Assembly: GCA_009774465.1 (NCBI GenBank)
Contig: VSNT01000017.1
Coordinates: 1 to 44,315, forward strand
Reading direction: 5' to 3'
Length of the DNA: 44,315 nt
Source: Lachnospiraceae bacterium
GTDB taxonomy: Bacteria > Bacillota_A > Clostridia > Lachnospirales > Lachnospiraceae
Within the stretch, counting starts at the first letter, position 1. Every line of letters begins with the position of its first letter. Position numbers and translations under genes: made by a program. The notes below the pieces were generated by a model. That model worked only from the letters and a program-made list of their open reading frames with translations, was not told the DNA's origin and did not search any database. Positions 16,646-24,127 of this stretch are shown here, piece after piece.

Positions 16646-17716
16646 ATGCAAAATATAGCTTTGATTACCGGTATTACCGGACAGGATGGTTCTTATCTGG
16701 CGGAATTTTTATTGGAAAAGGGGTATGAGGTACATGGACTGATCCGCAGGCACAGTACCAGCAATACTTCCCGTATTGATCACATTATCAATTCCAAGTA
16801 CAATAAGGTTAAATTTTTCCTCCATTTTGCAGACACCACAGATTCCAGTAATTTGATGCGTCTTATTGCAGAAATCCGCCCTACGGAAGTTTATAATCTG
16901 GCAGCCCAGTCTCATGTAGGCATTTCTTTTGAGGTTCCGGAATATACAGCAGAGGCAACAGGTGTAAGCACTTTGAAGCTTCTTGAAGCCATACGCGTGA
17001 ATGGCGGAAACTGTAAGTATTATCAGGCGTCTACTTCCGAGCTTTTCGGCGGCCTTCCTGAAACTGCACCTCAAAGCGAGGCAACTCCTTTTTATCCCAA
17101 AAGCCCATATGGAGCCGCAAAACTTTATTCTTACTGGATTACAGTAAACTACAGAGAATCCTATAAGATGTTTGCATGTAATGGTATTTTATTTAACCAT
17201 GAGTCGCCCAGAAGAGGGGAAAATTTTGTGACAAGAAAGATTACGCTGGCCATTGCCAATATCATTGCAGGCAGGCAGGAAAAGCTTTCCCTGGGGAATA
17301 TGGATGCAAAGCGTGACTGGGGATTTGCAGGCGACTATATAGAAGGAATGTGGATGATGCTGCAGCAGGACAAGCCGGATGATTATGTGCTTGCAACGAA
17401 TGAAACGCATACGGTAAGAGAATTTGTGGATGCTGCTTTTAAAGAGCTGGGAATAACTGTTAAGTGGGAAGGAAAAGGAATTGACGAAAAAGGTTATGAC
17501 AGCGAGACGGGCAGGCTTTTAGTGGACATCAATCCTGAGTTTTACCGTCCGGCAGAAGTGGAATTTCTTTGGGGAAATCCATCCAAAGCAGAGCATGCTT
17601 TAGGCTGGAAAAGAAAAGTAAACTTCGAAGGCCTGGTTGCAATGATGATGGATCATGATTTAAAGGAAATTGCAGGAATGAGCTGTGAGGAATATAAGGC
17701 ACAGAAAAATAAGTAA
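16646..17716 (+). CDS. gmd: GDP-mannose 4,6-dehydratase
   Basis: A 356-residue NADP-dependent short-chain dehydratase that makes GDP-4-keto-6-deoxymannose from GDP-mannose. It starts with ALITGITGQDGSYLAEFL, the Gmd nucleotide-binding signature, then HGLIRRHS, NLAAQSHVGISFEVP and the catalytic tyrosine-lysine pair in SPYGAAKLYSYW. The start ATG 16646 follows AAAGGAG; an in-frame TTG 33 bases earlier has no site. Together with fcl downstream it makes GDP-L-fucose. The two are separated by one large membrane protein gene, and all run in the same direction. Confidence 0.95.
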   Translation: MQNIALITGITGQDGSYLAEFLLEKGYEVHGLIRRHSTSNTSRIDHIINSKYNKVKFFLHFADTTDSSNLMRLIAEIRPTEVYNLAAQSHVGISFEVPEYTAEATGVSTLKLLEAIRVNGGNCKYYQASTSELFGGLPETAPQSEATPFYPKSPYGAAKLYSYWITVNYRESYKMFACNGILFNHESPRRGENFVTRKITLAIANIIAGRQEKLSLGNMDAKRDWGFAGDYIEGMWMMLQQDKPDDYVLATNETHTVREFVDAAFKELGITVKWEGKGIDEKGYDSETGRLLVDINPEFYRPAEVEFLWGNPSKAEHALGWKRKVNFEGLVAMMMDHDLKEIAGMSCEEYKAQKNK

Positions 17717-17746
17717 TGTTTACTTTTACGCTAAGAGGATAACGAA

Positions 17747-19411
17747 ATGCTATCTGTCATACTTATATGGCTGTATATGCTGTTTACCTGTTATGTGACG
17801 GGATTTGCCTGCATCAGGGTTATTTCGGGTAAGAAAACATTTCAGTTTGGAAAAAGAACCAGTTATTTATATGCCGGTATTGGAGCGGTGACGGTTTATG
17901 CCCAGCTTTTCAGTATTTTTTATAAGGTTGGACTTATGGCCAATGGAATACTGCTCCTTATCTGCTTTTTCTGTATGCTGGCATTCAGAAAAGAAATACT
18001 GGAAGATCTGCATACCTTCAGGCTTACTGTTCAGCCGGCCGGAATTATAGTATCGGTAACGCTCCTGCTGATTTTTGCCTATGGCACGTCTACAGGAATT
18101 ATACATTATGATACCAGCCTTTACCATGCACAAAGCATTCGCTGGATTGAAGAATATGGAGTGGTTTTGGGGCTTGGCAATCTGCACAGCAGGCTTGCAT
18201 ACAACAGTGCTGCGTTCTGCCTTTCGGCACTTTACAGTATGTCATTTTTAGGCGGACAGTCCTATCATTGCTGTGCAGGCTTTTTCGCATATCTTCTGGC
18301 ATTGGTCTGTGGGGAAATGCTTTCCAAAAAACGGGAAAAAAGACCAGTTCTTTCGGATTTCGCCAGAATAGTCAGCATTTATTATTTACTTATGATATTT
18401 GATGAGATGGTATCACCGGCATCTGACTATTTTATGGTTCTTCTGGTGTTTTATATTGTGATCAGATGGCTGGAATTAATAGAAAGCAAAGAAAATTCCT
18501 ATTATCCATATGCTTTACTGAGCCTGCTGTGTTTGACGGTATTGACGGTCAAGCTGTCCGGCGCATTGATTTTGCTTCTTGCCTTAAAGCCGGCAGTTAT
18601 GATGGTGAAGGAAAAAAAGGGAAAGGATATCGTCAAGTTTTTGAGCTGTGGTTTTTTGATAGTGATTCCTTTTTTAATACGAAATGTAATGCTTTCAGGA
18701 TGGCTGGTTTATCCCTTTACTTCAATTGACTTATTTTCTTTTGATTTTAAAATTCCCAGGGGAATGGCCGAGTATGATGCAAAGGAAATACAGGTCTGGG
18801 GACGGGGATTCAGTGATGTTTCAAGGTATGATGATCCGCTTATGAAATGGCTTCCGGAATGGATTAAGCGTTTAGACGGCAGCAATAAGGTGTTTTTGTT
18901 TTTTGCATTAAGCGGAGTTGTTTTGCTTATACTGACAGTCATATACGGAATAATAAAAAAGAAAAGGGATATGATGGACTTTCTGCATGTGGCAGGAACA
19001 ATAACCATCTGCTTTTTATTCTGGCTGCTGAGCGCGCCGCTGATTCGGTATGGCTGTGTATTTTTATGGATGTCGCCTGTTCTTGTGTGGGGATTTGTGT
19101 ATTTAAAAATAAGTCCGCATTTGGACAGGTTTAAAATATATTTGATTGTTATGCTTCTGTTTGGCATATATAAGTTTGCATTATTTGGAATAGAAGTATG
19201 CCGGAGCGCTACCACACAGTATCTGATATGCCAAAAAGATTATGAAAATTTTAAGACAGAAGCCTATCAACTTCACGGATATACTTTTTATTATCCGGAG
19301 GAAGGGGACAGAACCGGATACAGGGATTTTCCGGCGTCACCCGTGAAGGCGGAAGATATTTTCAGGGGAGAGACGATAAAAGACGGATTTAAAGATGTAA
19401 TTCATCAGTAA
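17747..19411 (+). CDS. Large multi-pass membrane protein, LIC_10190-like
   Basis: A 554-residue integral membrane protein with about eleven hydrophobic segments and a soluble C-terminal part of about 60 residues. A conserved extracytoplasmic-looking segment near 125-155 (HYDTSLYHAQSIRWIEEY, then GLGNLHSRLAYNS) resembles what I recall of the LIC_10190 family of membrane proteins linked to surface glycan genes; the Asp near the start of a first loop is also typical of GT-C glycosyltransferases. It sits between gmd and fcl, so a role in transferring or polymerising a fucose-containing glycan is a fair guess. The family name is from memory and the enzymatic role is inference. Confidence 0.65.
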   Translation: MLSVILIWLYMLFTCYVTGFACIRVISGKKTFQFGKRTSYLYAGIGAVTVYAQLFSIFYKVGLMANGILLLICFFCMLAFRKEILEDLHTFRLTVQPAGIIVSVTLLLIFAYGTSTGIIHYDTSLYHAQSIRWIEEYGVVLGLGNLHSRLAYNSAAFCLSALYSMSFLGGQSYHCCAGFFAYLLALVCGEMLSKKREKRPVLSDFARIVSIYYLLMIFDEMVSPASDYFMVLLVFYIVIRWLELIESKENSYYPYALLSLLCLTVLTVKLSGALILLLALKPAVMMVKEKKGKDIVKFLSCGFLIVIPFLIRNVMLSGWLVYPFTSIDLFSFDFKIPRGMAEYDAKEIQVWGRGFSDVSRYDDPLMKWLPEWIKRLDGSNKVFLFFALSGVVLLILTVIYGIIKKKRDMMDFLHVAGTITICFLFWLLSAPLIRYGCVFLWMSPVLVWGFVYLKISPHLDRFKIYLIVMLLFGIYKFALFGIEVCRSATTQYLICQKDYENFKTEAYQLHGYTFYYPEEGDRTGYRDFPASPVKAEDIFRGETIKDGFKDVIHQ

Positions 19412-19468
19412 TCATATGGCAGACGAAAATGGTTTGCCGAAAGCAGGAGATAAGAAAGGAACCTAATT

Positions 19469-20410
19469 ATGGAAAAGACAGATAAGATTTATGTGGCGGG
19501 CCATAGAGGTCTGGTGGGAAGTGCAATTGTAAGAAATCTGCAGGCAAAGGGATATACGAACGTAATTGGAAGGACACATAAGGAGCTTGACCTGAAAGAT
19601 CAGGCTATGGTGAGAAAGTTTTTTGAAGAAGAGAGGCCGGATGTTGTAGTTCTGGCAGCTGCAAAGGTAGGGGGAATTAATGCAAACAATACCACACCGG
19701 CGGATTTTGCCTATGAAAACCTTCAAATTCAATGTAATGTAATTGACTGTTGCCATAAATATCAGGTGAAAAAGCTGCTCTTTTTGGGAAGTACCTGTAT
19801 TTATCCTAAAATGGCGCCTCAGCCGATCCCGGAGGATGCACTGCTTACAGGGCCTTTGGAGGAAACCAATGAAGCATATGCCATTGCAAAGATTTCCGGG
19901 CTTGAAATGTGTAAGTTCTACAAGAGACAGTACGGAGATGACTTTATCAGTTGTATGCCCACAAATCTGTATGGACCATATGACAATTATGATCTGCAGG
20001 GATCTCATGTAATGCCGGCAATGATCCGTAAATTCCATGAAGCAAAGGTAAGTGGAGCACCTTCCGTAGAACTTTGGGGAACAGGAACTCCTCTTCGCGA
20101 GTTCTTATATGTGGATGATATGGCGGATGCCTGTGTATTTTTACTTGAAAATTATGATGGCGAACAGCACGTGAATATTGGCACAGGAAAAGAAGTGACG
20201 ATTAAGGAACTGGCTGAAACTGTTAAAAAGGCAGTAGGTTATGAGGGCGAGATTGTATGGAATAAGGATATGCCCGATGGAACACCGAGAAAGCTTACAA
20301 ATGTGGATAAGCTTCATGGCCTTGGATGGACACACAAGGTAGAGCTGGAAGAGGGAGTTGAGCTTGCATACCAGTGGTTTAAGGACAATGTGGAAAATGC
20401 CAGAATGTAA
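19469..20410 (+). CDS. fcl: GDP-L-fucose synthase
   Basis: A 313-residue epimerase-reductase that turns GDP-4-keto-6-deoxymannose into GDP-L-fucose with NADPH. Signatures are AGHRGLVGSAIVRNL at the N terminus, VLAAAKVGGI, the catalytic serine region LFLGSTCIYPK, the Tyr-Lys pair EAYAIAKISG, and a C-terminal GWTHKVELEEG. It pairs functionally with gmd upstream. AAAGGA lies 8 bases before the ATG. A terminator follows 34 bases after the stop, so this is the last gene of the sugar cluster. Confidence 0.95.
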   Translation: MEKTDKIYVAGHRGLVGSAIVRNLQAKGYTNVIGRTHKELDLKDQAMVRKFFEEERPDVVVLAAAKVGGINANNTTPADFAYENLQIQCNVIDCCHKYQVKKLLFLGSTCIYPKMAPQPIPEDALLTGPLEETNEAYAIAKISGLEMCKFYKRQYGDDFISCMPTNLYGPYDNYDLQGSHVMPAMIRKFHEAKVSGAPSVELWGTGTPLREFLYVDDMADACVFLLENYDGEQHVNIGTGKEVTIKELAETVKKAVGYEGEIVWNKDMPDGTPRKLTNVDKLHGLGWTHKVELEEGVELAYQWFKDNVENARM

Positions 20411-20444
20411 AATGGATAAAGAATCTGCCATACCGGCAGTAAAG

Positions 20445-20480
20445 AACGGACAGCGCATATTGCAGACTGTCCGTTTTATT
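20445..20480 (+). terminator. Intrinsic terminator of the sugar cluster
   Basis: AACGGACAG (20445-20453) pairs with CTGTCCGTT (20467-20475) and is followed by TTATT. A small CTGCC/GGCAG hairpin (20425-20439) lies just before it. Confidence 0.8.
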
Positions 20481-20481
20481 A

Positions 20482-20523
20482 TAAACATAAGGATGGAAGC
20501 GAATCCTGGCACCCTTATGTTTA
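20482..20523 (-). terminator. Possible terminator of the SIMPL-domain gene
   Basis: TAAACATAAGG (20482-20492) and CCTTATGTTTA (20513-20523) form a perfect 11-base-pair stem just after the minus-strand lipoprotein gene. The sequence following it on the minus strand (TAATAAAA) is not a T-run, so termination would be weak. Confidence 0.4.
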
Positions 20524-20541
20524 CATGGAAATAGATGATTG

Positions 20542-21363
20542 TCAGTAAAGCTGGTATTCAACCGTAATGGAAGCTTCTACCTGAATTTCTCCAGGCATTA
20601 CACTTTCGGCGGCATCAAAGAGAGCCAAATTTTCTTTGACTCCCATGCTGGAATATTTTCTGGCAAGGGCATTGTCCGAATAGCGCGCTTCGGAATAACC
20701 ACTGGTTTCCTGAATATTCATTACCTGTCCCACATTGCAGCCGGCAGCTTCAGCCAGAACCTGTGCTTTCTGGTGTGCAGCGGCAACAGCGGCTGCCAGA
20801 GCCTGCTGGTAGCTCTCATCATATTTGCTGGCCTGATAAGTAATAGACTCAATGGTATTGATGCCGGTGGAAACAGACTGGGATAAAATTTGATCCAGCT
20901 CATCAATAGGAAGATCCGATACGGTCAAAGTAGCCGCCGCCTCATATCCGGTAACTCTGGCAGTGCTTCCACTGTAATTGTAGACAGGGTTCATGTAATA
21001 ATCAGAGGTCTGAATAGACTTTTCTTCAATATTTAAGCTTTTTAAAAGTTCGATTACCTGACTTACTGCTTCAGCATTTTTCTGCTGGCAGTCTGCTGCT
21101 TCCTTGGCCTGTGTCCGGACAGAATAAACGATTTCTGCAATATCCGGAACCACAGTTACTTTTTCACTGCTGTTTACGATAATAGAGTTTGTTTCATAAA
21201 CGGGAGAAGTACTTACCGTAGATTCCCCTACAGCAATATTTTGTGGTGATAAGGATGCAGGCGAAGTACTGGCGGCTGCGTCTGTAGAAGATGCGTTATT
21301 GCCGCAGCCGGCAATTCCCAAAGATATGATTCCAACCATAAGTAATAATTTTATTTTTCTCAT
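20542..21363 (-). CDS. SIMPL-domain (DUF541) lipoprotein
   Basis: A 273-residue exported lipoprotein with signal peptide MRKIKLLLMVGIISLGIAGC (Cys20), a Ser/Thr/Ala-rich linker to about residue 65, and a SIMPL/DUF541 domain (about 65-273). The domain shows the typical start VTVVPDIAEIVYSVRTQAKE, the middle segment IQTSDYYMNPVYNY and the helix with AVAAAHQKAQVLAEAAG. Members form oligomeric periplasmic or surface assemblies; function here is unknown. The ribosome binding site is AGGAGG. It is the last gene of the mutS2-to-lipoprotein run on this strand. Confidence 0.85.
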   Translation of the reverse strand: MRKIKLLLMVGIISLGIAGCGNNASSTDAAASTSPASLSPQNIAVGESTVSTSPVYETNSIIVNSSEKVTVVPDIAEIVYSVRTQAKEAADCQQKNAEAVSQVIELLKSLNIEEKSIQTSDYYMNPVYNYSGSTARVTGYEAAATLTVSDLPIDELDQILSQSVSTGINTIESITYQASKYDESYQQALAAAVAAAHQKAQVLAEAAGCNVGQVMNIQETSGYSEARYSDNALARKYSSMGVKENLALFDAAESVMPGEIQVEASITVEYQLY

Positions 21364-21395
21364 AATCCAATCCTCCTGTCAGGGTAAATTTATGC

Positions 21396-21411
21396 TATCT
21401 TATTTAAGATA
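21396..21411. other. Perfect 16-base palindrome before the SIMPL gene
   Basis: Two 7-base arms, TATCTTA and TAAGATA, are separated by two bases, 33 bases before the SIMPL gene start on the minus strand. It could be an operator or a short RNA hairpin between trmL and the lipoprotein gene. Nothing else marks the gap. Confidence 0.4.
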
Positions 21412-21442
21412 CGAAGGAGAATAAGAATTTTATGGAAAAATT

Positions 21443-21937
21443 TTATTTTTTCCAGTGAAGCCTGTGCAGCTTGCCTTCCAACTGCATATTTGAAAAATTT
21501 TGCTGGCGCAGCGCCTCATAAAGTACAATAGCCACAGAGTTGGAAAGGTTAAGAGAACGTATTTGAGGCAGCATGGGGATGCGGATACAGGTTTCTTCAT
21601 AATCTACCAGAATTTCTTCGGGGATTCCAGCACTTTCTTTACCGAACATAATATAATCATCAGGCCCGAAGGAGACATCTGTATAGATATGTTTTGCCTT
21701 TGTAGTAGCCATCCATATTTTGGCATCCGGATGAATGGATTTGAATTCCTCAAAATTCATATATCTTGTTACGTTAAGATGCTCCCAGTAATCCATTCCG
21801 GCGCGTTTGATTTCCTTTTCTGTGAGCCGGAAGCCTAAGGGTTCAATCAGATGCAGGTCAGTTCCTGATGCAACGCAGGTTCTTCCAATATTTCCGGTAT
21901 TTGCCGGTATTTCCGGCTGATGTAAAATAATATGCAT
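21443..21937 (-). CDS. trmL: tRNA (cytidine(34)-2'-O)-methyltransferase TrmL
   Basis: A 164-residue SPOUT-fold methyltransferase that 2'-O-methylates the wobble base of tRNA-Leu using S-adenosylmethionine. The protein starts with HIILHQPEIPANTGNIGRTC, then motif 2 IMFGKESAGIPEE and motif 3 IPMLPQIRSLNLSNSVAIVL, which builds the trefoil knot. Length is typical (150-165). It lies 47 bases after the sensor kinase on the same strand. A perfect 8-base-pair hairpin (21963-21983) sits in that gap. The cotranscription with a two-component system is probably incidental. Confidence 0.93.
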   Translation of the reverse strand: MHIILHQPEIPANTGNIGRTCVASGTDLHLIEPLGFRLTEKEIKRAGMDYWEHLNVTRYMNFEEFKSIHPDAKIWMATTKAKHIYTDVSFGPDDYIMFGKESAGIPEEILVDYEETCIRIPMLPQIRSLNLSNSVAIVLYEALRQQNFSNMQLEGKLHRLHWKK

Positions 21938-21962
21938 ATAAAAGCCATGCCTTTCTTTCCAT

Positions 21963-21983
21963 CTGCAAATCCTGTATTTGCAG
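21963..21983 (-). other. Hairpin between the sensor kinase gene and trmL
   Basis: CTGCAAAT and ATTTGCAG form an 8-base-pair stem with a 5-base loop immediately after the kinase stop codon. There is no T-run in the minus-strand direction, so it is more likely a transcript-processing or stability element than a terminator. Confidence 0.4.
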
Positions 21984-21984
21984 T

Positions 21985-23409
21985 TTAATCTTCATTTGCC
22001 TCTTCTGCCAGAGCCAGAGAAAAAATAAATTCTGTTCCCACGCCTTCGGTACTGATTACGTTGATATGCTCTCCGTGGGCATGAATAATTTCTTTGGTAA
22101 TGGAAAGCCCCAGTCCGGTGCCCTTTTTATCTTTTCCTCTGGAAAGATCAGACTTATAAAAACGCTCCCATATCATTTTAAGATCGTCTTTGGGAATGCC
22201 TATGCCGCTGTCCTTAACAGATACAAAAACCTTGTTGTGCTTTTCTGTGGTTTCGATTTTGATAATGGAATCCGAATGACTGAATTTAATTGCATTATCA
22301 AGAAGATTGTAAAGCACCTGCTGAATTCTTCCCACATCTGCACTTACAAACAATTCATCTCCGGTGAGAATTAACTCTATTGCAATCATTTTGCTTTTAC
22401 AGGTGCCCTCAAAGGAAGCGGCAGTATTACGGATTGTTTTATTAATGTCAAAAATACTGATATCCAGCAGCATACCTTTGGTGTTTAGATTATTTAAAGT
22501 GAGCAGACTGTTGGTAAGCTTGGTCAGACGTTCAGTTTCATTTAACACAATAGTTAAGTATTTTTCATGGAGTTCAGGCGGAATTGTTCCGTCCAGCATA
22601 GCTTCCAGATAGCCTTTGATAGAGGTTAAGGGAGAGCGGAAATCGTGGGAAACGTTAGCCACAAATTTTTTTTGATCGTCCTCGGAGCGGGCAATTTCAC
22701 TTGCCATATAGGAGAGTGTTGCACCCAGATAACCAATTTCATCTTCACTGTCAATCTGAAATTCATAGTGCATGTTTCCCGAAGCGTATTGTTCTGTTGC
22801 TTCCGTAATCTTGCGCAGGGGCAGATAAACCATTTCTGTGAAAAAGATTAAAATGATCATGGAAAGCAGAAATAAAATAATCAACATTAAATAAGAGATA
22901 TTTAAGAGGCTGTTGCAGGAAGCCGTAATGTTGCTGATAGGATAATGAATTACCACATAGCCCCTTACCGTGTAATCTGAAGTGATAGGGGCAAGCACGC
23001 TTAACTGGTCATAATCAAAGCTTCCAAAAAAATTGCCGATTGTGTAATAGGAGCCTGCAGTAATGGTAGGATCAAATCCGGAAATTACAGTTTCATTTTC
23101 CACATCAACAGGTGCCTGAGAATCCAGAACCATTCGCCCGGAAGGGTTAATAATCCACAGATTGGCAGACAGATAAGTATCTAATGTATCTAACTGCTTT
23201 TTTACCGTATCCAGAGAAGTTTCATTGTTATACAAATCAGAGGCATAGGTATTGGCAATCAGGGTGGCTTCCCTGTACAGGGCATCCGCTTTTTCCCGCG
23301 TCAAATGCTCCATAGTCATGCTGCTTACAAAGGTGGCAACAATCACAAATCCAAAAACGCCAAAGATAAAGTATGCCAGCAGGAACTTAAGGTAAAGAGT
23401 TTTTCTCAT
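21985..23409 (-). CDS. Membrane sensor histidine kinase
   Basis: A 474-residue sensor kinase. Order: membrane helix (about 8-30), extracytoplasmic sensor region (31-165), second helix (170-191), HAMP (192-245), HisKA with the phosphorylated His255 in VSHDFRSPLTS, and a complete HATPase domain with N box LYNLLDNAIKFS, G1 KDSGIGIP and G2 GTGLGLSI. It overlaps the response regulator gene by 4 bases (ATGA), the usual coupling for a cognate pair. The signal is unknown. Architecture resembles VicK/PhoR-type kinases but lacks a PAS domain. Confidence 0.92.
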   Translation of the reverse strand: MRKTLYLKFLLAYFIFGVFGFVIVATFVSSMTMEHLTREKADALYREATLIANTYASDLYNNETSLDTVKKQLDTLDTYLSANLWIINPSGRMVLDSQAPVDVENETVISGFDPTITAGSYYTIGNFFGSFDYDQLSVLAPITSDYTVRGYVVIHYPISNITASCNSLLNISYLMLIILFLLSMIILIFFTEMVYLPLRKITEATEQYASGNMHYEFQIDSEDEIGYLGATLSYMASEIARSEDDQKKFVANVSHDFRSPLTSIKGYLEAMLDGTIPPELHEKYLTIVLNETERLTKLTNSLLTLNNLNTKGMLLDISIFDINKTIRNTAASFEGTCKSKMIAIELILTGDELFVSADVGRIQQVLYNLLDNAIKFSHSDSIIKIETTEKHNKVFVSVKDSGIGIPKDDLKMIWERFYKSDLSRGKDKKGTGLGLSITKEIIHAHGEHINVISTEGVGTEFIFSLALAEEANED

Positions 23410-24107
23410 TGTGATACCTCAAATTTGTAGCCGATTCCCCAGATGGTGGCAATTCTCCAGCCTGCATGATCGCTTATTTTTTCTCTCAGACGTTTGATGT
23501 GCACGTCCACAGTTCTTGTATCTCCAATGTACTCATAGCCCCAGATCTGATCAAGAAGCTGTTCTCTTGTAAAAACATGGTTGGGAGAAGAAGCCAGGAA
23601 ATATAAAAGCTCCAGCTCTTTGGGAGGCATTTCTACGGTTTTACCTTTGTAAATTACGGAGTAGTTAGTCTGGTTAATAACCAGATCTGTATATTCCACG
23701 CATTTTACATCGGAAGCCTCCGGCAGGATGGAGGCAGGTTTATATCTTCTAAGCACTGCCTTTACACGGGCCACCAGTTCCTTGGAATCAAATGGCTTTT
23801 CCATGTAGTCATCAGCTCCCAGTTCAAGCCCCAATACCTTATCAAATATTTCTCCTTTTGCGGATAGCATAATAATAGGGATGGAGGATTTTGCCCGAAT
23901 CTCACGACAAACCTGATATCCGTCAATGCCGGGCAGCATTAGATCCAGCAAAATCAAATTGGGCATAAAGGAATCCGCAAGAAGAAGGGCGGTTTCCCCG
24001 TCACCTGCAATCATGGTTTCAAAGCATTCCTTGGTAAGGTAAAGGGAAATCAGCTCTGCAATATTGGCATCATCATCTACAATTAAAATTTTTTGTTTAT
24101 TTACCAT
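23406..24107 (-). CDS. OmpR/PhoB-type response regulator
   Basis: A 233-residue response regulator. The receiver domain has the acidic pocket DDDAN (11-15), phosphoacceptor Asp55 in LLDLMLPG, and the conserved Lys in LSAKGE. The C-terminal winged helix (about 135-230) ends with GDTRTVDVHIKRLREKI and TIWGIGYKF, the DNA recognition part of the OmpR family. It is coupled to the kinase that follows and begins 20 bases after the mutS2 stop. Targets cannot be derived from the window. Confidence 0.93.
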   Translation of the reverse strand: MVNKQKILIVDDDANIAELISLYLTKECFETMIAGDGETALLLADSFMPNLILLDLMLPGIDGYQVCREIRAKSSIPIIMLSAKGEIFDKVLGLELGADDYMEKPFDSKELVARVKAVLRRYKPASILPEASDVKCVEYTDLVINQTNYSVIYKGKTVEMPPKELELLYFLASSPNHVFTREQLLDQIWGYEYIGDTRTVDVHIKRLREKISDHAGWRIATIWGIGYKFEVSQ

Positions 24108-24127
24108 AAAATTTCACTCTCTTTCCA

